Positions 32,621-41,554 of a DNA stretch of 64,000 nt are shown piece by piece. Source of the DNA: Novosphingobium cyanobacteriorum. Its GTDB lineage: Bacteria > Pseudomonadota > Alphaproteobacteria > Sphingomonadales > Sphingomonadaceae. The notes below the pieces were generated by a model. The model was given only the letters and a program-made list of their open reading frames with translations. It did not search any database and was not told the DNA's origin. A program made the translations under genes and the position numbers. Positions within the stretch are counted from its first letter, which is position 1, and each line of letters begins with the position of its first letter. Where the stretch lies: NCBI RefSeq assembly GCF_029436685.1, contig NZ_JAROCY010000015.1, positions 57,261 to 121,260 on the forward strand, in the 5' to 3' direction.

Positions 32621-34738
32621 TTAGAGGCTACCCTTGACTGAAAGGGTGAAGATTGGCCCGATCAGCTGGTCACGCGTTTCCGTGAACAGGATGGGCGCAG
32701 TGTTGCGGGAGCCGGCATAGACCACGCGGTCCCAGCGCCGTCGGGCGTTGAGAAGGTTGTCCGCAGTGAGGCGCACGGTAAGGCCCATGACATCCTTGTT
32801 CTCGACATACAGCCCGGCAAATACCGGGCCTTCGTAATCCCGTCCGTATTCGCCCACGCGGTACCCCAGCGTATTGTGCGAATAGCTGAACGAGCCGCCA
32901 AGCGCCCAGCTTGTGCCAGGCAGATCATCGCGCAGGTCAAGCTCAAGCAGTTTGTCGGTGATTGCGCTGTAGGTGATGGTCCGCCCGGTCACCGGGTCTT
33001 TCAGACGGGTGTGCTGATAGAGAAGGTGAATATCGAGCCTCGCGCCCTTCCAGCCAATGGGTTCGAACTGCAGTGTCGTGTTGCTTTCAAGAATCCTCAC
33101 CCGCGCCCGAGGCACGTTACCCACGGATTCGCCACCATTGGCCACGGGCACAACGGTGACATAGTCTGCCACCTGCCGCCCGATGAGGCGCAGTTTGGTG
33201 GAGCCCCAGCGACCGAGGTTCCTGTTGGCCTCCATCTCGAGCGTCCAGTCCTGCTGCGGCACGAGCTCGGCATTGCCGGAATTGGCGTTACCGTTGTCAA
33301 GGAAGCGGCGGGCGAGGAAATCATAGAACGAAAGCTGACCCACGCGGCGGCGCAGCCTGAGCGAGAGGTCAAAGTGGGGATCGGGCTTCCACGCCAGCGA
33401 GAGCGAGCCCTTTGGCCGGAAGAAGCGACGGGTCAGCCCCCCTTCCCCGGACTGGCGCAGGGTTGACCATTCCGCCCCGCCGACGAACTGGAGCGTGACC
33501 TTCTTCGACACGGGGCGGCTGTAGGACAGGCTGCTGTCATAACGATCTTCCTTTACCCCGCCGGTGCCGCCTGGAAACGGTTCCTCGGCAAAGGTGCCGT
33601 CGCCCTGCAGCGCGGCCACTGCCGCGACGTTGCGCAGCGAGTTGAACGCGCCCTCCCCCGCCAGCTGCCAATCGCCACCCAACATTTTCCAGCCGTATTC
33701 GGCCCGAGCAATGCGCTCGGCGGTGTCACCCACCTGCGCAAAGCGGTCACCGTCGGTGGGGCTTCCGTCAGCATAGGTGGTGATCACGGTCTGGCGATAG
33801 GGTTCGTGACTTTCCCGGTTCAGCCCGATCAGCTTGAGCCGCCCGGGACCAAGAGCGAATTCATAGTCACCGCCCAGTTCCCAATTCCACGTGTCGTTGC
33901 GTACGGTAATGCTGCGCCGGCGGTCTGGCCCGCCCCACGGCATATCGGCTGGCGGCCGGGTGCGAACGGAGCGCTCATCGTAATGCGACCAGATCTTCTG
34001 GATTGAGGCGTTGAGATTACCCACCGAGGAACCGGGACCATCGAAGACGAGGCGCGCGGCAAGCTTTGGGTTGTCCTCATCGCTTGTCAACACATCGTGC
34101 CGCCGTTCGACCTCGCGGCCGGAAGCATCGCGGATCACCGTAGGCCCACCGGCGGCCCCACGGTTGGCATCATTGACCAGGCTGACCGTGTACTGCACCC
34201 GGCCTCTGCGCCCGCTGACCGAAATCTCGCCGCTCGACCAGCGCGGATGAGCATAATGCGGCCGCACTTGCGGCTCCCACCGGTACTGGCCGGAAAATCT
34301 GTCCGTCCGCGCAATCACGTTGGCGACGAGGCCGGACAAGCCGGGGATCTGCAGCGTCGCGGCATCGACCAGCTCGATCCGCTCCACCGTAGCCGCGGGA
34401 ATGCGCGAAAGCTGGGTGAAGATATCGTCCGACTTACTGGACAGCCTTTGCCCGTTGACCAGCACATTGCCGCTCGCCTGCCCCAGACCGCGCGCGACCT
34501 CGGCCTCGCGGATCGAGAAGCCGGGCACGACGCGGAGCATGTCGAGCGCATTGCGTGGGGCGAAGCGCGCGAAATCGGCGGGTGTGAAGGTGAGCGTGCC
34601 GGCAGCCTGGGCCGGTGCGGGGGCCGGTGCGGGGGCCGGTGCGGGGGCCGGCGGGGCACCCGCCTCTGTGGCGAAGGCTGGTGGCGCAATGGCCGCAAGC
34701 AGGATCGGAACAGTGGCACGGTTGCGAAGAGATTTCAT
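32621..34738 (-). CDS. TonB-dependent receptor-like protein (2), proline-alanine linker type
   Basis: A 705-residue outer-membrane receptor with signal peptide MKSLRNRATVPILLAAIAPP and a Pro-Ala repeat linker (about residues 30-43) instead of a typical TonB box. The plug follows: NALDMLRVVPGFSIREAEVA, GNVLVNGQRLSSKSDDI, IPAATVERIELVD. This plug form, with VNGQR and no EIVVT box, is a recognisable sphingomonad subfamily. The barrel ends in FTLSVKGSL. Probably co-expressed with the MFS gene and divergent from the LuxR-galT pair, so a sugar-type ligand is conceivable. Confidence 0.87.
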   Translation of the reverse strand: MKSLRNRATVPILLAAIAPPAFATEAGAPPAPAPAPAPAPAPAQAAGTLTFTPADFARFAPRNALDMLRVVPGFSIREAEVARGLGQASGNVLVNGQRLSSKSDDIFTQLSRIPAATVERIELVDAATLQIPGLSGLVANVIARTDRFSGQYRWEPQVRPHYAHPRWSSGEISVSGRRGRVQYTVSLVNDANRGAAGGPTVIRDASGREVERRHDVLTSDEDNPKLAARLVFDGPGSSVGNLNASIQKIWSHYDERSVRTRPPADMPWGGPDRRRSITVRNDTWNWELGGDYEFALGPGRLKLIGLNRESHEPYRQTVITTYADGSPTDGDRFAQVGDTAERIARAEYGWKMLGGDWQLAGEGAFNSLRNVAAVAALQGDGTFAEEPFPGGTGGVKEDRYDSSLSYSRPVSKKVTLQFVGGAEWSTLRQSGEGGLTRRFFRPKGSLSLAWKPDPHFDLSLRLRRRVGQLSFYDFLARRFLDNGNANSGNAELVPQQDWTLEMEANRNLGRWGSTKLRLIGRQVADYVTVVPVANGGESVGNVPRARVRILESNTTLQFEPIGWKGARLDIHLLYQHTRLKDPVTGRTITYSAITDKLLELDLRDDLPGTSWALGGSFSYSHNTLGYRVGEYGRDYEGPVFAGLYVENKDVMGLTVRLTADNLLNARRRWDRVVYAGSRNTAPILFTETRDQLIGPIFTLSVKGSL
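34611..34646. repeat. 12-bp tandem repeat encoding the Pro-Ala linker
   Basis: Three exact copies of GCCGGTGCGGGG plus a partial fourth, inside the receptor gene. On the coding strand each unit gives Pro-Ala-Pro-Ala, so copy-number change would alter linker length without shifting the frame. Confidence 0.9.
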
Positions 34739-34970
34739 CAGAAACCATTGACACGCCCCACTACGATCCGATTTCCGTTATCGATGAGCGACATATGGCA
34801 CCCGACCGGCAACCGGACACAGGCTTGATTGCAATGGCTTGGCCCGAATTGGCCAGCTCTGGAACCGATCGCAGGGGCAGCGGTGTGCGTTGGCAATGTC
34901 CTTGCTGCTTGCGGGCCGGCTTGCCCAACGGCATGGTCGCGTGGCAACCCGCGGCACGGCAGGGATAACG

Positions 34971-36092
34971 ATGGACGTCACCTTGGGCGCCGGACTGCTT
35001 GAGCAGCTCTATCGCACGCCGGACAGCGAACAGGCATGGGTGCCCCTGCTCGATGAGCTGTGCACCCGCTTCGGCACGATCAATGCCGCGGTGCAGGTGC
35101 TGCGTGCGCGGGCCGATCGCTTCGAACAGATGTGGCTTGCGCGTGACAGCCGTTCCCAGGCCAATGCCTCAGCCCACGATCACTGGCTCGCCGCACCGGA
35201 CAACCCCCGATTCACCGGGGTCGGTCCGCGCAAGAAGCCTGAGATCAGCAGCGATCTGCGCGTTTTCAGCAACCGGCCCAAAGAGCTGAGCGCAGTCCGG
35301 CAAGGACTCGCCGCTATCGGTCTGGGCTCTGGCTTCTGGGTCAGCTTTCCCCTCGCCTCCCGGCGCCACTTCACCTTGATCCTGCATCGCCAGGCAGGCG
35401 ATCTGCGCGATATCCAGCCCAAGGAGGAGCGGTTCTTCCAGGCCTTTCTGCCCCACCTGCGCCAAGCGGTGGGTCTCGCCACGCGGTTGCGAGACCTTAC
35501 GGAGTCATCGGTCCATGTCACCGCCGCAGCCAATGCGGTGGGCACAGCCACCGTGATCTGCGATGCCAACCTCCACGTGGTATGGTGCAACGATGAGGCG
35601 AACGCGCTCTTCGCCCGCTCGCCCCACCTTTCGATCCGGCAGGACCGGCTGTGGAACGATGCCGCACCGGTGATGAAGGCCCTTCACGATCTCGTCCGCC
35701 AGCGCCTCCAGGGCAAGGTCGCGCTGGCGCCAATCACGCTCGGCCTACCCGGCGCGATGCCGCTGCAAATCAAGATTGTCGGCTTGCAGCGGGCCGCCAT
35801 CGCGATCGACGATACCGTGGCGCTTGTCCTGGCAGAGCCGGAGCGCCCGCCCGATGCCTCGATGGAAGAGTTGGCCTGCCTGTTCGGCCTGACCTCGGCA
35901 GAAGCCCGGCTCGCCGCAGCCATCTCTGTCGGAGAATCCGTTCAGGACTACGCCAGCCGCCGCGGAATCACGCAAGGGACGGCGCGGCTCCAGCTCAAGC
36001 ACGTCCTGGCGAAGACCGGCGCGGCACGGCAGGCCGATCTAGTTCGTCTTGTCATGGCCTCCGTGACGGGCAAGATGGCCTCATGCCTTTGA
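34971..36092 (+). CDS. LuxR-type transcriptional regulator (1)
   Basis: A 373-residue regulator; ATG 34971 has AGGGA six bases upstream. The C-terminal LuxR-type helix-turn-helix is FGLTSAEARLAAAISVGESV and continues with YASRRGITQGTARLQLKHVL (about residues 310-360). The long N-terminal region has no clear family, but shares length and layout with the LuxR protein at 56926-58026. Its end overlaps galT by ten bases, so the two are translated together. Divergent from the receptor-MFS pair, which it may control. Confidence 0.83.
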   Translation: MDVTLGAGLLEQLYRTPDSEQAWVPLLDELCTRFGTINAAVQVLRARADRFEQMWLARDSRSQANASAHDHWLAAPDNPRFTGVGPRKKPEISSDLRVFSNRPKELSAVRQGLAAIGLGSGFWVSFPLASRRHFTLILHRQAGDLRDIQPKEERFFQAFLPHLRQAVGLATRLRDLTESSVHVTAAANAVGTATVICDANLHVVWCNDEANALFARSPHLSIRQDRLWNDAAPVMKALHDLVRQRLQGKVALAPITLGLPGAMPLQIKIVGLQRAAIAIDDTVALVLAEPERPPDASMEELACLFGLTSAEARLAAAISVGESVQDYASRRGITQGTARLQLKHVLAKTGAARQADLVRLVMASVTGKMASCL

Positions 36093-37102
36093 CCGAGACG
36101 CCGCACCGCCGCCGCAACCTGCTAACGGGCGAATGGGTGCTCGTTTCGCCACATCGCGCCATGCGTCCGTGGCAGGGGGAAACCGCCAGCACTGCACAGC
36201 CGCCGACGCTGCATCACGATCCTTCGTGCCATCTGTGCCCCGGCAACTTGCGGGCCGATGGCACTCGCAACCCCCACTATGCCGGTCCCTTCGTCTTCGC
36301 CAACGATTTCCCTGCGCTGCTGGAACAGGCGGAAGCTCCCATGGCCCATCCCCTGTTCGAAGCCATGCCCGCCCGGGGTGAGGCGCGCGTCCTGTGCTTC
36401 GCGCCCGATCATGCCCTCAGTCTTGCTCGCATGGATCTGCCCGCCATGCGCCAAGTGGTCGGCCTTTGGTGTACCCAGTCGGCCGAACTCGGATCACGCT
36501 GGGCCCATGTGCAGATATTCGAAAACAGGGGCGCAATGATGGGCGCGTCAAGCCCGCACCCGCACGGGCAGGTCTGGGCCGGCGATTTCATTCCCGAGAT
36601 CGTTTTGCGGGAAGACGAGCGCCAGCGCGCACACCATGCCGCCACCGGGCGCACGCTGCTCCACGATGTGCTTCAGGCCGAACTGGAGCATGGAAGCCGC
36701 GTAATTGTCGATAACGAACACTGGGTCGCTTTCGTGCCGTTCTGGGCGGTCTGGCCCTTTGAAACCTTGCTCATGCCTCGTGCCAACGTGCGCCGGCTGG
36801 AACAGCTTGACGCGGCACAGCGGAGCGCGCTGTCCGAAATCCTGCCGCTCCTGCTGCGCACCTGTGATGCGCTGTTCGACACGGACTTTCCCTATTCGAT
36901 GGGCTGGCACGGCGCGCCGCACGGACTGGCGGATGACACGGCGCACTGGCGGCTCCACGCCCACATCCTGCCACCCCTGCTGCGCTCGGCCACGGTGCGC
37001 AAGCACATGGTCGGCTTTGAACTACTGGCCGAACCGCAGCGCGATCTCACGCCCGAACAGGCTGCCGCGCGCCTGCGCGCGGCAAGGCCGCGCCAATCCT
37101 GA
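36083..37102 (+). CDS. galT: Galactose-1-phosphate uridylyltransferase
   Basis: A 339-residue Leloir-pathway enzyme that exchanges UMP between UDP-glucose and galactose-1-phosphate through a uridylylated histidine. The active-site block SSPHPHGQVW is present, as is the N-terminal CHLCPGN metal-binding pair and VLVSPHRAMRPW. The start ATG 36083 lies inside the regulator gene's last codons. No galK, galE or galactosidase is in the window, so either the rest of the pathway is elsewhere or it serves a related sugar phosphate. It is closed by a GC-rich hairpin. Confidence 0.92.
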   Translation: MPLTETPHRRRNLLTGEWVLVSPHRAMRPWQGETASTAQPPTLHHDPSCHLCPGNLRADGTRNPHYAGPFVFANDFPALLEQAEAPMAHPLFEAMPARGEARVLCFAPDHALSLARMDLPAMRQVVGLWCTQSAELGSRWAHVQIFENRGAMMGASSPHPHGQVWAGDFIPEIVLREDERQRAHHAATGRTLLHDVLQAELEHGSRVIVDNEHWVAFVPFWAVWPFETLLMPRANVRRLEQLDAAQRSALSEILPLLLRTCDALFDTDFPYSMGWHGAPHGLADDTAHWRLHAHILPPLLRSATVRKHMVGFELLAEPQRDLTPEQAAARLRAARPRQS

Positions 37103-37120
37103 ACGGACCGGCGCGGCCTT
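37084..37120. terminator. Hairpin spanning the galT stop codon
   Basis: AAGGCCGCGCC and GGCGCGGCCTT, 11 perfect base pairs with a 15-base loop that contains the galT stop. The convergent serine hydrolase gene ends ten bases beyond, so it may terminate both genes. Confidence 0.5.
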
Positions 37121-37129
37121 TCCGAAAGG

Positions 37130-38404
37130 TCACCCCTTCCAGTTTACCAGCGTCTTGAAGTAGGCCAATGTCTCGTCCAGCGCGCGGCCGCTTTCAGGCG
37201 ATCCTTCCTGCGGGAAATAGCTTAGTTTCACGATCACGGTGCGTGTGGCGGGGTGGATGTAGATGAATTGTCCCTGCAGCCCCAGCGCCATGTAGGCGCC
37301 GGTGTCGTCCAGCGTCCAGAATTGGAAGCCATAGCCCGACCGCGCAAATGGGTCGGTCACCGATGCCGGTGGCGGCGGGGACCCGGCGTCGGCATTGGAG
37401 GTGATCGTCGTCGCCTGCTGCACCCAGTCCGCAGGCAGGATCTGGCGGCCATTGAAGCGGCCGTTGTCCAGCATCATCTGGCCCAGTCGCGCATAGTCGC
37501 GCAGCGTGGCGTTATAACCCATGCCGTTCAGTTCGCGTCCCGTGCCCGGTGATCCGTCGGCCATCCAGAAGCCATAGGATTCCATGCCCATCGGCTGCCA
37601 CAGCGCGCGCGTGGTAAAGGTGGCCAGCGGCTCCTTTGTTGCACGCTCCAGGATCCAGCCGAGGATCGAGGTATCGAGCGTGGAGTAGTTGAAGTGGCTG
37701 CCCGGCGTCCACTTGCGACCCACGTGCAAGGCGGTGTCGGCAAACCGCTCGGTATTGGCAACGATCGCGTTCAGGAAGATCTTCGCCGCCGGGCTCGGGT
37801 TGCTGCCGAAGTCATAGCGCTCCTCGAAATCCGCACCAGACCGCATCTGCAGCAGTTGGCGGATGGTCACGCCGTCATAGCCGGTGCCCTTGAGCTCGGG
37901 CACGTAGTCTGTCGCCTTCTGGTCGATGGACTTGATCGCCCCTTCGGCCACCGCCGCGCCAACCAGCATCGAGGTGATCGACTTCGCCATCGAGAACGAG
38001 ATGTAATGGGTGCGCTCGTCCGTGTTGTTGCGATAGCTTTCGCGCAGGATCTTGCCATCGCGCATGACGAGGAAAGCGTTGGTGTAGGTTCGGTCTTCCC
38101 ATGCATCCACCCCCATCGGCTTGCCATCGATGGTCGCATCCGGCAGCGCCATGTCAGTTCGTGCCAGGGGCGCCACCGGTCCGCTGCGTGGCACCGGTCG
38201 CGCCTGGAACAGCTGGTCGATGCTGTGGAAGATCAGCATGTTCTGCGGCTGCTCCAGCATGTGCTGGCGCACCGCCTTCACCCCGGGCGGAACGCTGCCG
38301 TCGGGCAGCACGTGCGGGGCGGCCGTCTGCGCACCCGCCTGTGCCATGGGCTGCGTGATCGCTGCGGCCGCGGCCGCCAGCAGGAAGATCGAACGTCGGA
38401 TCAT
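37130..38404 (-). CDS. Exported serine hydrolase, beta-lactamase class C family
   Basis: A 424-residue exported protein of the class C beta-lactamase/esterase superfamily. ATG 38404 with AGAGAGG upstream starts a signal peptide (MIRRSIFLLAAAAAAI). The nucleophile motif is SMAK (Ser138, Lys141) and the second motif is Tyr240 in FNYSTLD. Many such proteins are esterases or amidases rather than lactamases. It follows the TonB receptor at 38434 by 29 bases, so it may act in the periplasm on the imported compound. Confidence 0.86.
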   Translation of the reverse strand: MIRRSIFLLAAAAAAITQPMAQAGAQTAAPHVLPDGSVPPGVKAVRQHMLEQPQNMLIFHSIDQLFQARPVPRSGPVAPLARTDMALPDATIDGKPMGVDAWEDRTYTNAFLVMRDGKILRESYRNNTDERTHYISFSMAKSITSMLVGAAVAEGAIKSIDQKATDYVPELKGTGYDGVTIRQLLQMRSGADFEERYDFGSNPSPAAKIFLNAIVANTERFADTALHVGRKWTPGSHFNYSTLDTSILGWILERATKEPLATFTTRALWQPMGMESYGFWMADGSPGTGRELNGMGYNATLRDYARLGQMMLDNGRFNGRQILPADWVQQATTITSNADAGSPPPPASVTDPFARSGYGFQFWTLDDTGAYMALGLQGQFIYIHPATRTVIVKLSYFPQEGSPESGRALDETLAYFKTLVNWKG

Positions 38405-38433
38405 CGGGAAAACCTCTCTCGAACGGGTCATTC

Positions 38434-40764
38434 TTATTGGCGGACCAGCAGCGTGATGCCGAAGGTGCGCGGGCGCAATGCGATGTTGCGATACGATCCC
38501 ACCCCTGTCACCTCGATCGTGCGCGAAAGGATCGCGCGGTCGTTGGTCAGGTTGTCGACGAACACCGAAATGTCCGCCGGGCCGGTGCGCAGGCCCGCGC
38601 GCAGGCTGGCGAAGTTGAGCGGTGCCGTGCGCAGCGCGTTCGGATCATAGGAGTTGGTGCGCGGGTCGGTGATCGTGGTGATCTTGCCCCGGCTCTTGTA
38701 CTGGTAGTCCCCACGGAAATAGACAGTCGAGCTGTCGCCCACCGGTGCTTCGTAGATGCCACCAACGGTTGCCGTCCACGGATGCGTTTCCAGGTGATCG
38801 CCCGCCGCTGCCAGAGCGCCGCCGGCAAGGTTCTGCGTCAGGTACGCATTGGTGTAGGCGAGCGTGCCGTCGAGCGTCAGGCCGCGCGCCACCTTCACCG
38901 TCCCCTGCAGGTCAAAGCCCTTGCTCTTCGCCTTGCCCAGGTTGGCGGTGAACTGCGCGCCGCAGTTCTGCAGGTACACGTTCTGCTGGATGTCCTTCCA
39001 GTCGATCATGAACACGCTTGCGGCAAAGCTCACCGCGCTGCCCACCCGGCCCTTGGCCCCCGCTTCATAGCTCCACAGCGTGTCCGACTTGTAGGTTCCG
39101 GGCACGTCGCTGAAGCCATAGCCGTTGAGGTTGGCCCCGCATACCGACAGCGGCACCGGCGCGTTGGTGCCGCCGATGCGATAGCCCTTGGCCGCCGTGG
39201 CATAGAACAGCATGTCCGGCGTCGCCTGCCAGTTGACCGAGACCTTCGGCGTCACCGGGCTTTCGGTCACCTTCTGCGGGGTCTGCAGCTGGAAGCCGGA
39301 AACCGGCCCGTCGAACAGCGAGCTGCCCTCGAACTTGGTGTGCGAAACGCGCAGGCCGCCAGTCAGCTTCAGCGTCGGCGTGATGGCGAAGGTCCCTTCG
39401 GCAAACCCGGCCAGCTGCTCGTCCGAGCCGCGGCCGAAGCCCGACAGGGAGTACTTGCCCTGCACCAGTGGCACGCCGAAGATCAGTTCGGGCGGGACGC
39501 CGCCGAAGATCGAGGAGAAGTCCGGATCGAGCACGTCTTCCTCGAAATGCTGGACCGACTTCGAGAAGAAGGCGCCCACCACCCAACTCAGTCGCGCGTC
39601 CTTCGCGGTCGATTGCAGGCGCACTTCCTGCGTGAAGGTGCGCTGGTCGTTGCGCATGAACGCGGTGGAGCGATAGGCCGGATCGATGAACGACGATCCG
39701 CCGAACACTGCCGGCCACAGCGTCGAATAGTCGATCTCGGCATGCTGGTCGCGCACATAGTACGACGTGTTGCTGATCAGCTGCGCACCGCCGAACTCAT
39801 AGGAGATGTTGAGCGCCGGCAGGTAGAACCGGTCATTGTCCGGGTTGGCCTGCGGTGCGCCGCTGATGAACCTGCCCTCGTCGGGGTTGGACAGGCTTTC
39901 CCAGAACACGTCGCTGTCGCTGGTCACCTTGCGCTGGTAGAACAGCGACGGCGTGATCTCGAGGCCGTCGACGGGCGCCCACTTGAGCGCGAAGCGGCCC
40001 ACCTGCGTTTCGTTGCGGTTGACGTTCTCGTACAGCTTGCTGCCGGTCAGCGCCGGGTTGCCGTTGGTCCGGTCCACCCAGCCGCCATCGCGGCGGAACC
40101 ACACGCTGGCCGCCAGGCCCAGCTCGCCCGGCACCAGCGCCGTCGTGGCAGAAACGCCGAACTCGCCCGACATCGCGCCGCCGTCCGTGCTCGAAGCCTC
40201 GGCGCGGGCATAGATGCGCGTGTCGGTCAGGCTCGGCTGCGTGGTGATGAAGCGCACCGTACCACCCTGCGAGCCGGCGCCGAACAGCGTGCCCTGCGGG
40301 CCGCGCAGCACTTCCACGCGCTGCAGGTCGAATACCGCAGGGAACACGTTGGTGGTGGAATAGCCAACCTGGCGGCTCTGGATCGGGGTGTCGTCGATAT
40401 AGACGCCGGTGGTTGCTGCACCCACCGTGGAGCTGACGCCGCGGATGGCGATATTGGACTGGTTGCCAAAACCGTTGGGGTCGAACTGGATGCCCGGCGT
40501 CTGGCGCACCACGCCCGAGATGTCCTTGATCCCGCGCTGGTCGAGCGAAACCTGCCCCAGTGCGGTCACCGATGCCGGAACTTTGCTCAGCGTTTCCGCG
40601 CGGCGGGTCGCCGTCACCACGATTTCGCCGATCGCCACGCCATTGTCGACCGGGCGGTCAGCGGCAGTCTGGCTGGCTTCCTGCGCGGTTGCAGATGGCG
40701 CTGTCGCCAATGCAATGGCCATTGAAGCGGTGGTCGCTGCAAGCGAGATGATCGGCTTTGTCAT
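38434..40764 (-). CDS. TonB-dependent outer-membrane receptor (3)
   Basis: A 776-residue receptor. ATG 40764 follows AGGAAACA; signal peptide MTKPIISLAATTASMAIALA. TonB box EIVVTATRR near residue 47, plug with VEVLRGPQGTLFGAGSQGG, barrel ending RPRTFGITLLVRQ. Transcribed with the serine hydrolase and divergent from the DUF3237 gene across palindromes at 40843-40877. The ligand is unknown. Confidence 0.93.
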   Translation of the reverse strand: MTKPIISLAATTASMAIALATAPSATAQEASQTAADRPVDNGVAIGEIVVTATRRAETLSKVPASVTALGQVSLDQRGIKDISGVVRQTPGIQFDPNGFGNQSNIAIRGVSSTVGAATTGVYIDDTPIQSRQVGYSTTNVFPAVFDLQRVEVLRGPQGTLFGAGSQGGTVRFITTQPSLTDTRIYARAEASSTDGGAMSGEFGVSATTALVPGELGLAASVWFRRDGGWVDRTNGNPALTGSKLYENVNRNETQVGRFALKWAPVDGLEITPSLFYQRKVTSDSDVFWESLSNPDEGRFISGAPQANPDNDRFYLPALNISYEFGGAQLISNTSYYVRDQHAEIDYSTLWPAVFGGSSFIDPAYRSTAFMRNDQRTFTQEVRLQSTAKDARLSWVVGAFFSKSVQHFEEDVLDPDFSSIFGGVPPELIFGVPLVQGKYSLSGFGRGSDEQLAGFAEGTFAITPTLKLTGGLRVSHTKFEGSSLFDGPVSGFQLQTPQKVTESPVTPKVSVNWQATPDMLFYATAAKGYRIGGTNAPVPLSVCGANLNGYGFSDVPGTYKSDTLWSYEAGAKGRVGSAVSFAASVFMIDWKDIQQNVYLQNCGAQFTANLGKAKSKGFDLQGTVKVARGLTLDGTLAYTNAYLTQNLAGGALAAAGDHLETHPWTATVGGIYEAPVGDSSTVYFRGDYQYKSRGKITTITDPRTNSYDPNALRTAPLNFASLRAGLRTGPADISVFVDNLTNDRAILSRTIEVTGVGSYRNIALRPRTFGITLLVRQ

Positions 40765-40842
40765 TGTTTCCTCATGTTCTTTTTTTGCCCTGCCAGACCG
40801 TCGCAGTGGCTCGCAGCCTGATCTGGCACTTTGGGGTAGACC

Positions 40843-40877
40843 CGTGATCACAGGTCACGCATATCCCAAATGGGATA
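40843..40877. promoter_or_regulatory. Two adjacent inverted repeats in a divergent promoter
   Basis: CGTGA/TCACG with a 7-base spacer at 40843-40859, and TATCCC/GGGATA with a 4-base spacer at 40862-40877. They sit between the receptor (start 40764) and the DUF3237 gene (start 40934) and probably bind regulators of both genes. Confidence 0.45.
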
Positions 40878-40933
40878 GGAAGTTCAAAACCCGCTATGGC
40901 ACTGTGGGCTACGATGGAGAGGAGACCCCCCGC

Positions 40934-41509
40934 ATGACGATTTCCCGCCGCAACGCGCTCGGTCTGATCGGCGCATCAGTTCCCCTCGCCGCGTCAGGCG
41001 CGGGTGCCGCCGGACCGGCTGCACCCGCGCCTGGCCAGCCCCGGCTTTATGACAAGCCTGGCGTGGAGTGGGTGATGGATATCGTGCCGGTCTGCTCTGA
41101 GCCGGAACCGATGGGCCCGCAGGACGATCTGACTGCCGCAGATGGCAAGCGCGATGTCGTCTGGCCGATCACCGGCGGCTACTTCACCGGGCGCGACATC
41201 AAGGGGACCGTCATTCCGGGTGGCGGTGACTTCCCGGTGGTCCGTCCCGATGGTGTCTGGGTGGTCGATGCACTTTATCGCCTCAAGACCGACGACGGCG
41301 CGCAGATAATCATCCACAATGTCGGCCTGTCCTACACCGAGGACAAGTTCCGCCTGCTGCCCACCTTCAACGTCTCGGGCAAGAAGTATGGCTGGCTGCG
41401 CGAAGGCGTGTTCGTCGCCACACTCACCTATCCTGTGCCGCCCGAATACAACGCGCAGCTCAAGCCGGGCGAGAACGGGCGCCTGATCCAGGTCTACCGC
41501 CTGGTCTGA
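40934..41509 (+). CDS. Tat-exported DUF3237 protein
   Basis: A 191-residue protein; ATG 40934 has GAGAGGAGA upstream. MTISRRNALGLIGASVPLAA is a twin-arginine signal. The mature part is a DUF3237 beta-barrel: ITGGYFTGRDIKGTVIPGGGDF, VWVVDALYRLKTDDGAQIII and a C-terminal YRLV. The domain has no established activity but recurs in aromatic catabolic clusters. Divergent from receptor 3 and convergent with receptor 4. Confidence 0.85.
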   Translation: MTISRRNALGLIGASVPLAASGAGAAGPAAPAPGQPRLYDKPGVEWVMDIVPVCSEPEPMGPQDDLTAADGKRDVVWPITGGYFTGRDIKGTVIPGGGDFPVVRPDGVWVVDALYRLKTDDGAQIIIHNVGLSYTEDKFRLLPTFNVSGKKYGWLREGVFVATLTYPVPPEYNAQLKPGENGRLIQVYRLV

Positions 41510-41514
41510 GCGAA

Positions 41515-41546
41515 GAGTGCGGCATCGCCAGCCCGATGCCGCACTC
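41515..41546. terminator. Strong bidirectional hairpin
   Basis: GAGTGCGGCATCG and CGATGCCGCACTC, a perfect 13-base inverted repeat with a 6-base loop, exactly between the convergent DUF3237 and receptor 4 genes. Confidence 0.7.
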
Positions 41547-41554
41547 CTCCGCTG

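Noticed and set aside
38437..40725. 762-codon open frame on the plus strand
   Set aside because: It is the antisense shadow of TonB receptor 3; the composition is arginine- and histidine-rich low-quality protein and the minus strand has a full receptor.
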